Shown: positions 55,990 through 64,000 of the stretch, in pieces | How the letters are laid out: the number at the start of each line of letters is the position of its first letter | Numbering within the stretch: the stretch's first letter is position 1 | From: Oenanthe sinensis | Taxonomy: Eukaryota; Streptophyta; Magnoliopsida; Apiales; Apiaceae | Assembly (NCBI GenBank): GCA_028671895.1 | Contig: CM053813.1 | Coordinates: 7,812,001-7,876,000 of the forward strand | Reading direction: 5' to 3' | Length of the DNA stretch: 64,000 nucleotides | Notes under the pieces: generated by a model | Told to the model about the DNA's origin: nothing | The model's database searches: none | The model's input: only the letters and a program-made list of their open reading frames with translations | Made by a program: the position numbers and the translations under genes

Positions 55990-56370
55990 TCTGCAAGAAT
56001 CAATCAACGGATATCTATCTACAAGAAGCAATCGACTGATAAATATCGATCGATAAGTCATCAACTGATAATAAGCCATCGACTGATAAAGCCAATCGAG
56101 AAGTCATCGATCGAGAAGTCATCAACTGATATTTATCAATCGAGAACTCAAGTCATCAACTGATATTTATCAATCGAGAACTCAAGTCATCAACTGATAT
56201 TTATCAATCGAGAACTCAAGTCATCAACTAATATTTATTGATCGAGAACTCATCAACAGATATATACTCATCAACGGATATTTCCTGATCGAGAACTCAT
56301 CAACGGATATTTATTGATCGAGAAGTCATTAACGGATATTTACCAATCGAGAAGTCTCACAAGTACTCGA
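55990..56370 (+). repeat. 34-bp tandem repeat and related motifs in G U3
   Basis: ATCAACTGATATTTATCAAT starts at 56121, 56155, 56189 and (variant) 56223, an exact 34-bp period. Looser ATCAACGGATA / ATCGAGAAGTC copies extend on both sides (about 20 motif copies in all). The array is repeated in the 3' LTR (from ~63233). It lies 300-650 bp upstream of the TATA box. Confidence 0.9.
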
Positions 56371-56666
56371 TTGATTAGCTCACAGCCTGACTTCTCGAAG
56401 CTTAAAGGAGATGAGTATTCGGTTGATTCAAACAACTAGTTTCAAGGAAAGTCTTCGAATATCAAAACAAATATATTGCAGATATGCTATGGGAAGGAAA
56501 GCGAAAATTAAGGAAGCTGTCGATCAGAGTTTACTCTAACAGAGAATGCTCTATCAGAGATTATCAACCGACAGAGTTTAACAGAAAAGGAAGCTGTCAA
56601 CTAATAATTAGGGATTTTATTCCTATTGTAATTTTACTTTCTGTTATTAGTTGATAGGCAGCTCTC

Positions 56667-56674
56667 TATATAAA
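56667..56674 (+). promoter_or_regulatory. Element G LTR TATA box
   Basis: TATATAAA, downstream of the repeat array. A reverse telo-box (TAGGGTTT) follows about 120 bp later (near 56789). The matching box in the 3' LTR is at 63910-63917. Confidence 0.6.
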
Positions 56675-56956
56675 CTCTATGTAACCTAATTGTAAAGGTG
56701 TGGAAGTCGAAGCATAATTATCTGAGTGAAATTTTGTGAGAGCATAGAAGTAGAGAGAGTTGCTGTGATAAACACAGAGAAGCTGCTAGGGTTTGTGTAC
56801 ATCCTAGGAGAGTTTTGTATTCACAAATCAATAATACAAAACAGTTCTTATTCATATCTTCGTGTTTGAGTTTGTTATTAATTTGATTTTAAATCGGGCA
56901 GAAAAGACACACAAGTATTCAACCCCCCCTTCTACTTGTGCAACTGGGAAAAAAAT

Positions 56957-56968
56957 TGGTATCAGAGC
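56957..56968 (+). other. Element G primer binding site
   Basis: TGGTATCAGAGC, a perfect iMet-type site. Confidence 0.94.
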
Positions 56969-56992
56969 CTAACGTTTAAAATCGATCAAAGA

Positions 56993-59198
56993 TGTCTGGA
57001 AACAAAATGGCAATTCTAAGATTCCTATGCTTAAGAGAAACGAGTTCACCCACTGGAAGGTTAAGATGCTGCACCATCTGGAAGCAACAGACCCTGACTA
57101 TCTTGACAGGATTAATGAAGGACCCTTTGTGCCCTTAAAAATTGTGCCTCAAATCAATGAGGAAGGCAAAATAACTGAAGAACACCTCGTTGAGAAACCA
57201 AAGGCTGAATGGACAAAAGAGGACAAAGAAAATGTCCTTAAGGAGGTAAAAGTAAAGAACATTCTCTTTAACAGTTTAGATTCTGTTCTAACTAACTGTG
57301 TCATATCATGCAAGACTGCTAAGGAGATGTGGACAAAACTTGGGGTGCACTGTCAAGGGACTAAAGATGTCAAGAAGAATGCTAGGTCTTTGCTCATTCA
57401 AGAGTATGAGTACTTTTAAGCAAAATCTGGAGAATCTATCACTGAGATGTATGATAGGTTTACAAAACTCTTGAATGAGATGGCTATGCTTGGTAAGGTT
57501 TATGATTCTGAAGATACGAATACCAAGTTTCTGAGAGCACTTCCTGAAGAGTGGGACAATAAGACTACAGCCATAAGAGAAGCTAGAGATTTGGATGAAC
57601 TAACTCTAGAAGAATTGTATGGCAGACTCAAGACATATGATTTGGAGATGCAACAGAGGAAGAATAAGAAGTTTGTGAAGACAAAATCTGTGGCACTCTT
57701 ACTGGAGTCTGAGAAAGAACAACAGGAACAACCCACAGAAGCTAGAATCAAGGATTCAAGGAAGAAGGGTAAAGCTGTTGTGGAGTCAGAGTCTACTGAC
57801 ACAGACTCTGATTCTGATGAAGAGATTGACCTAAGTCAAATGATGGCTATGTTTGCAAAAAATTTCAAAAGAATGAAATTTAACAAAAGAACTGGAAAAT
57901 TTAGCAAGAGGCCATCATTCAAGAAGGAAGATGAGAAGGTTGAGAAGAGCAAGAGTACAATAATCAAACTTGACAAAGCAAAGGTCAAATGTTTCAACTG
58001 TGGAATATTGGGCCACTTTGCTAGTGAATGCAGAAAGTCAAAAAGTCAAGGAAAAGGAAAAGCACTTCTATCAACTGGAAAGGATTGGGCAGATTCAAGC
58101 TCAGAGGATGAAATTGATTATGAAAATCTAGCACTGATGGCATCCTCCTCAAGAAAATCACAATCTCCCAAAGAACCCTCATCTCCTAAAACTCAGGTAT
58201 TTACTCCTGAATCCTTAATTAATTTAGACTCTGATGGCATAGAGATTGTGAAAAGTGAGGTTAATAAAATAATGACAACATGTAGGTCTCTCACTAGTGA
58301 AAGTGAAAGGTTGAGAGAAGAAAATTTAGCCTTAACTAAAAGGAATTTTCATGTAGAATCTGAGTTATTATTAATGGAACAATACAAAAAGGATTCTGAG
58401 AAATATAGTCATAACTACACTGAAATTTTGAAAGCCTATGACTATGTTAGGAAAGAACTAGAAGAAGAAAGGCTTAAGTTTAAAGTTTGGACAGACTCTG
58501 GAAGAAAAGTTCGAGAAATTCTCAATAATCAAAACGTGTGTCAAACTGTTGGTCTAGGCTATGACAAGAGTCAAGACAAAAGACCTATTGTTGAGAATGA
58601 TAACAATGAAGAAACTAGCAAAATTAATAAGACTAAAGATAAAAGTACATTTGTTCCTGTTAAGTTTGTGATCCCTAAAGAAAAAACTGAAGCCACAAAC
58701 TCATCTGTCAATAGTCCCCCTGTTGTTGACAAAAAGACAGATGAAACAGGGGCAAATAACTCTAAGAAAATTATAAACATAGGGTACTTGTCTAAGTCAA
58801 AATTAAAAGAAAGGCTAGAAAACTTATCAGAGTCTACCAAAACTAGGAGAAATAGGAATGGTAAGGAAGGAATTAATAAGGCAAACAATTACCAAAAGGA
58901 TCCTAATGCTCCTAGAAAGAAGTGTTATAGATGTGGCAACCACAACCATTTGGCTATAGATTGTAAAGCAAAGATTGAGAAGAAATCAGAGTCTAATCCT
59001 TCACAGACTCTGAAAAGTCACTACATACCACAGAAACCATGTTATCACTGTGGTAGCATATTTCATTCTATCTATATGTGTAAGGACTATCATGACTTGT
59101 ATTATAATTTTTATGAGCTAAAATCTTCTATTGATAAAAGTTGGTATGACACTGTCAAGACTCCACCAGAGTCTAAGGCAACAAAAGAGACAGGTTAA
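56993..59198 (+). pseudogene. Element G gag pseudogene
   Basis: The likely start is ATG 56993, after which a one-base shift near 57008 is needed to enter the main frame (open from 57027). That frame runs to 59198 with one stop (TAA 57417-57419). It codes for the long Sirevirus-type Gag: a UBN2-like N-terminal domain (FTHWKVKM, then TKFLRALPEEWDNK near 57520), an acidic/Lys-rich linker with a KKGKAV motif, and three zinc knuckles: CCHC at 57989-58030, CCHC at 58923-58964 and CCHC-like at 59040-59081. A helical, possibly coiled-coil stretch lies at about 58240-58500. The stop at 59196-59198 ends the gag frame. Confidence 0.88.
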
Positions 59199-59296
59199 TC
59201 AAAGGTGAAAATTGTAAAGCCTGCTTCTCCTAAAGTTAGTAGAAAAGGATCCAAAACTGTTTGGGTCCTCAAAACATCTAACTAGTTGCTTTATGT

Positions 59297-61375
59297 ATGC
59301 AGGGAACCAGGGTAAAGAATGTAACCCTAATCCGGGACAGTGGATGCTCAGGACACATGACTGGAAAGAAATCCCTGCTTACAGACTTTGTGGAAATGGC
59401 TGGCCCAGAAGTATCTTTTGGAGATGGCAACAAAGGACAAACACTGGGATATGGCAAGATTGTACTTGGGAATGTCATCATTGAACAAGTAGCTCTAGTT
59501 GATGGCTTAAGGCATAATTTAATAAGCATAAGTCAACTTGGAGATAAAGGTTACCATACTGGCTTTGACAACAAAGAGTGTCTTGTGACTCACAAAGAAA
59601 CAGGCATTGTAGTTTTCAAAGGACTTAGGCATGGTAACATTTATGAAGCCAGCTTGGAGGATTGCATACACAGTGAAATCACATGTCTATATAGCAAGGC
59701 CTCAACAGAAGAAAGCTGGAAATGACACAAGAAACTGTCACACATCAACTTCAAAACACTCAATAAGTTGGTTAAACAGAATCTTGTAAGAGGATTACCA
59801 CAGGTTGATTTTGTGCAAGATGGACTTTGTGAAGCATGTCAACTTGGGAAGCAAAGAAAATCATCCTTCAAGAGCAAGACAATTAACACCATTTCTGAAC
59901 CCTTTTATTTATTGCATCTTGATTTATTTGGTCCAGTAAATGTTATGTCAATTAACAAAAGGAAATATACTCTTGTTATTGTAGATGATTTTACAAGATT
60001 CACATGGGTTTTCTTTCTACATTCAAAGGATGAAGCTCCACAACACATAAAAGACCATATCACCTTTCTGGAAAGGAAATCAATAAAAACAGTTAAAATT
60101 CTAAGGAGTGACAATGGTACTGAATTCAAGAATTCAATCATGGAGGACTACTGTGCATCAAAGGGAATTACTCAATAATTTTCTGCACCAGGAACTCCTC
60201 AACAAAATGGAGTTGTGGAGAGAAAGAATAGAACACTCATAGAAGCTGCCAGAACAATGCTGGCAGAATCTAAGCTACCAGTCTATTTTTGGGCAGAGGC
60301 AGCCAATACAGCATGTTTCACTCAAAACTGCACCTTAATAAACATGCATGGAAAGACTCCCTATGAAATGATAAAGAACAAGAAGCCAAGTGTGAAACAC
60401 TTTCACATATTTGGATGCAAGTGTTATGTACTGAAAGTACATCCTGAAAATCTAAGCAAATTTGAAGCCAAGGCAGATGAGTCAATTTTTCTTGGATATG
60501 CATCAAACACAAAAGCATTCAGAGTGTTTAATCTCAGAACCAAAATTGTTATGGAATCTATTCATGTTGCATTTGATGATAAAAAGTTTACAGGATTGCA
60601 GGATGAGTCAGAGTCTACTACACTGGAATTTGAAAATCTAAAAAGTTCTGAGATAAATGAAGAAGAAGAGGATGAAGACCCTCAAACAACTCCTGAACCA
60701 ACACAGAAATCTGCACACTCTGAGGGGGAGTCAGAAAATTCAACTCCAAATAATTCAGAGTCTAACAGGTCAGGGTCTACCCAGACAGAGTCTAGACAGA
60801 CAGAGTCTAGACAGATAGAGTCTAATTCATCAGGGTCTGGATCAAGCAACTCTGAAACCTTGTCAGAGTCAAGCAATTTAGGGGGAGCCTCTTCATTTGA
60901 ATTTCACTCAAATACAGAAGATGCAAATGACTTAGGGGGAGCTTCAAGTTCAAGAACCAATCTTCCACCAGCTAGAAAATGGACAAGGGATCACACTGCT
61001 GACTTAATAATTGGTGACCCTGAGAGTGGTGTACAAACAAGAACAGCCACTCAAAATGAATGTCTTTATAGCTGTTTTCTCTAAAAGAATGAACCCAAGA
61101 AAATTGAGGAAGCCTTGCAAGACCCTGATTGGATTATTGCAATGCAAGAAGAACTGAATGAATTTGAGAGAAATAAAGTGTGGAAACTAGTACCAAGACC
61201 TAGAAATAGATCTGTTGTTGGTGCAAAATGGGTTTACAGAAACAAACTTGATGAGAATGGAACTGTAGTAAGAAACAAAGCAAGGCTAGTTGCAAAAGGA
61301 TACTCACAGGAGGAAGGAATTGACTATGATGAAACTTTTGCACCAGTAGCAAGATTGGATTTTCTTACAACCTAT
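59297..61375 (+). pseudogene. Element G pol pseudogene: protease, integrase, RT N-terminus
   Basis: One reading frame, two bases out of phase with gag, broken only by stops (TGA 59723, TAA 60176, TAA 61082). Protease has RDSGCSGHMTG (Asp codon 59336-59338). Integrase has an HHCC zinc region (about 59730-59850), first catalytic Asp in HLDLFGP (about 59920), second in RSDNGTEF (about 60108) and Glu in GVVERKNR (about 60216). A Ser/Glu-rich linker with repeated TESRQ follows. RT begins at DPDWIIAMQEEL (61121) and stops after DETFAPVARLDF; YVDD and RNase H are missing. The stop codons mostly fit C-to-T or G-to-A changes. Confidence 0.9.
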
Positions 61376-63001
61376 GAAGCCCTAAGGAAGAGAATGGAAC
61401 AGGAGCTACAAATGTCTGCACAGGATGTGGTCAAAAATCTATACAGCTACCTATTCAACTCTTCATTACAAGTACAAGCAGTTGGGCTCATAGAAGGCAA
61501 GACAAATGAAGTTCTCAAAGCACTAGGTGTGCCAGACTCTGAACAGCAAATTACAAAGAAGCCTAAAAAGCTTAAGGTCCACAAAAGGAGAGCATCAGAG
61601 TCTGTTGCTGAGTTGGAAACTGAGATTGAGCAACCAGTTTTTAACTATGAAGCAATTTGGGATAATGGAGTTACCTACAGGACAGCCATTCAATGGATCT
61701 CTCAAATTCAACCTCTGTCAAGACAGGTGGCTGACTATCTTGTCCATACTATAGGTACAATTGCCAACAAATACATCTATCCAACCTAACAAAGTAGACT
61801 GGATCAATTTATGGGCACATATTTTCAAAGAGTAAGAAGGGAACTGCAGGACCTCTTCAATCTCACAGATGCCCAGGCAATCAATGCAATCCATCTCAGG
61901 GCCTTTCATCACAAGTTGGATGCATTTATTCTTGAAGAACAACAGGAGGTCGCAGGTGGTGCAAGGCAGTTGGAGGATGGGACTAATGCACCAGTGGTGA
62001 CTAGTGATAGAGATGCTCAGTCTGCCTCACCCACACAAGAACCACCTAGTCAGAAGTTGGGTGATAGTGGGGCAGGGGAGTACGCTGTTGAGCCCTCCTT
62101 GACAACTCACCGAAGAGCTGATGAGAACCCCAGTGATATGGGAGGACAGACTCTGATGGATGCTCATGAAGAAATTTCCTAATCTATTCTATCAGAGTCT
62201 ATTCACCTTGAGGGGGAGTCTTATGCACAAACAGTCAAAGATGGTGACACTCAGACTCTGGCTTCTAATGAAGTCATGCTGAAGCAGTCAGAGTCTAGAG
62301 TAGACCCTGAGACTGGAATACTGGAGCCAACAGACTCTGAAAAGAGAGAAGATGCTAGTAAGGGTTCAGAATCTGTTGATGCTCACCCCTTGGTGGAAAC
62401 CCCTAGCCTTCAGACATTTGAAGGGGTTCCCCTCCATCAAGGTGGTTCAGGTATTGAAGCACCATTTTTATCTCTCAACCCCTCTTCTGTAGGATTTTTG
62501 AGTGCACCCTCCAAATTGAGTAAAAAAAAATTATAATAACAAAAAATAATTGAGAGGCTGGCACTGGTCCAGGCAAAAGGAGAGGTAGATAAGGCTGTAG
62601 AGAGCCTGAGTGAGAATAAGAGAGTGGGTGCCCAACCCCACTGTGAGATTGAGAGATTAGGGTATCCTGAACCTAGCTTTACTTATTGGGATCAAGATTT
62701 TCCACAGAGTTGGTCCAATGAGTTGGAGCAGGGGATGGATGAAAATTCATTTCTGTTGTTTGACAGAATTCACTCCCTTCACTTATTCACAGAAGTAGCT
62801 TTCAAGGATGCTATTGCTGATATTACTACCACTCAAGCTTCTCTCCAAACAACAGTCTCTGACTTAACCACAAAGGTTGATTCAGTAGTTGCAGCACAGA
62901 CCACTTTCTCCACAGTCCTAGCACAGATTCTTTTGGTTGTCACAGGTGGTGATGATGTCAAAAAGGGGGAGAAGAAAGGTGGTGATTAAGGAAAGGGGGA
63001 G
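60723..63001 (+). repeat. Six AGGGGGAG polypurine octamers in G
   Basis: Exact copies at 60723-60730, 60880-60887, 60934-60941, 62211-62218, 62964-62971 and 62994-63001. Three fall in the integrase/RT linker and three in or after the post-pol ORF. Only the LTR-adjacent tract (63162-63171) deviates. Confidence 0.88.
61376..62989 (+). pseudogene. Element G post-pol ORF, fused in frame to truncated RT
   Basis: The pol frame continues without a shift across the deletion point (about 61366-61376) into a post-pol ORF. It contains stops at 61787, 62180 and 62534/62537 but no frameshift through 62989. The protein has helical N-terminal sequence (EALRKRMEQELQ), YEAIWDNGVTYRTAIQWIS (about 61645-61700), long Ser/Pro/Glu low-complexity regions, and a C-terminal probable coiled coil (about 62780-62940) before a Lys/Gly-rich tail. 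It resembles in layout the Z and F post-pol ORFs. Function unknown. Confidence 0.75.
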
Positions 63002-63161
63002 AAGAAATGTGATTCCTTCAAGAGAAACAAGGATGATATCTTCCTTGACAGATAGGCAGTAAGAAATGATTATTTTATACTGTTCTAGATTAATTGTTTC
63101 ATATTTTAGTTTTGACATCATCAAATCTTGATTTATGCTTCATTGTTTATAAAGCATAAAT

Positions 63162-63171
63162 AGGGCGAGAT
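63162..63171 (+). other. Element G LTR-adjacent polypurine tract, mutated
   Basis: AGGGCGAGAT directly before the TG of the 3' LTR; one C interrupts the usual AGGGGGAGAT. Confidence 0.82.
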
Positions 63172-64000
63172 TGTTAGGAATATAATAATTTGATGATGTA
63201 CAAAATACTAGAACAGGATTTAGCACAGTCTATCTGCAAGAATCAATCAACGGATATCTATCTACAAGAAGCAATCGACTGATAAATATCGATCGATAAG
63301 TCATCAACTGATAATAAGCCATCGACTGATAAAGCCAATCGAGAAGTCATCGATCGAGAAGTCATCAACTGATATTTATCAATCGAGAACTCAAGTCATC
63401 AACTGATATTTATCAATCGAGAACTCAAGTCATCAACTGATATTTATCAATCGAGAACTCAAGTCATCAACTAATATTTATTGATCGAGAACTCATCAAC
63501 GGATATATACTCATCAACGGATATTTCCTGATCGAGAACTCATCAACAGATATTTATTGATCGAGAAGTCATTAACGGATATTTACCAATCGAGAAGTCT
63601 CACAAGTACTCGATTGATTAGCTCACAGCCTGACTTCTCAAAGCTTAAAGGAGATGAGTATTCGGTTGATTCAAACAACTAGTTTCAAGGAAAGTCTTCG
63701 AATATCAAAACAAATATATTGCAGATATGCTATGGGAAGGAAAGCGAAAATTAAGGAAGCTGTCGATCAGAGTTTACTCTAACAGAGAATGCTCTATCAG
63801 AGATTATCAACCGACAGAGTTTAACAGAAAAGGAAGCTGTCAACTAATAATTAGGGATTTTATTCCTATTGTAATTTTACTTTCTGTTATTAGTTGATAG
63901 GCAGCTCTCTATATAAACTCTATGTAACCTAATTGTAAAGGTGTGGAAGTCGAAGCATAATTATTTGAGTGAAATTTTGTGAGAACATAGAAATAGAGAG
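63172..64000 (+). repeat. Element G 3' LTR, first 829 bp
   Basis: Matches 55929-56757 with about 6 transitions. Cut by the window end before U5. Contains the same 34-bp array and TATA box. Confidence 0.94.

Larger units (their letters stand above)
55929..56942 (+). repeat. Element G 5' LTR (about 1014 bp)
   Basis: Starts TGTTAGGAATAT and is matched by 63172 onward. I place the end at CTTGTGCA, 14 bases before the primer site. The 3' copy is cut by the window, so the end cannot be confirmed and might be up to ~13 bp further right. Confidence 0.88.
55929..64000 (+). mobile_element. Element G: Sirevirus-like copia element with RT/RNase H deletion, 3' end outside window
   Basis: 5' LTR 55929-56942, primer site, gag, protease, integrase, N-terminal piece of RT fused to a post-pol ORF, polypurine tract, and 3' LTR from 63172. 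LTR copies differ at about 6 of 829 compared positions by eye, all transitions, so this is the youngest dated insertion here, yet the genes carry about nine stops and lack most of RT and all RNase H. Three gag zinc knuckles and six AGGGGGAG octamers point to the Sirevirus (Maximus/SIRE) group. Confidence 0.92.

Overview
This window is flowering-plant nuclear DNA, most likely from a eudicot with a large repeat-rich genome. Everything I can identify is Ty1/copia-type LTR retrotransposon sequence: iMet-type primer sites (TGGTATCAGAGC variants), TG...CA-bounded LTRs of 1.0-1.8 kb, and gag-protease-integrase-RT-RNase H gene order. I found no host gene, tRNA, rRNA or CRISPR array. The species cannot be named from this sequence.

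Layout, left to right. Element A (1-8019, +) is a defective copia copy with its 5' LTR cut by the window edge. A sits in the LTR of relic Z (8020-12989, - strand), a Sirevirus-like element that also carries a solo LTR, S (8790-10498). At 12990 Z meets a truncated 5' LTR of element B (+). B runs LTR-internal-LTR (to 19893) and continues straight into a second internal region, B2, with no LTR of its own between them. Element C is inserted in B2, flanked by a matching AAGTA duplication (21647-21651 and 38149-38153). Element D sits inside C's 3' LTR (29209-37752) and has the only intact gag-pol of the window (32231-36190, 1319 codons). B2 resumes at 38154 and is broken at 39587 by element E (+, Sirevirus-like, very decayed). 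E is broken at 48437 by element F (- strand), which has two long open frames downstream of pol (978 and 397 codons). F is broken at 55929 by element G (+), a Sirevirus-like copy whose 3' LTR runs off the window.

How the parts relate. A, B, B2, C and D are one superfamily in stages of decay. D is complete; C, A and B share one RNase H deletion; A and B also share an integrase deletion that removes two of three catalytic residues. A and G have nearly identical LTR pairs (about 1.2% and 0.7% different by eye) although their genes are ruined, so they probably moved using proteins from other copies. D is a candidate donor for the A/B/C group. F, G and Z carry extra genes after pol and several copies of the polypurine octamer AGGGGGAG, which is typical of Sireviruses.

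The least familiar items are F's post-pol gene pair, the array of 49-bp hairpin-forming repeats beside it (54650-55250), and G's in-frame fusion of a truncated RT to the post-pol ORF. All percentages and pairings come from reading by eye.
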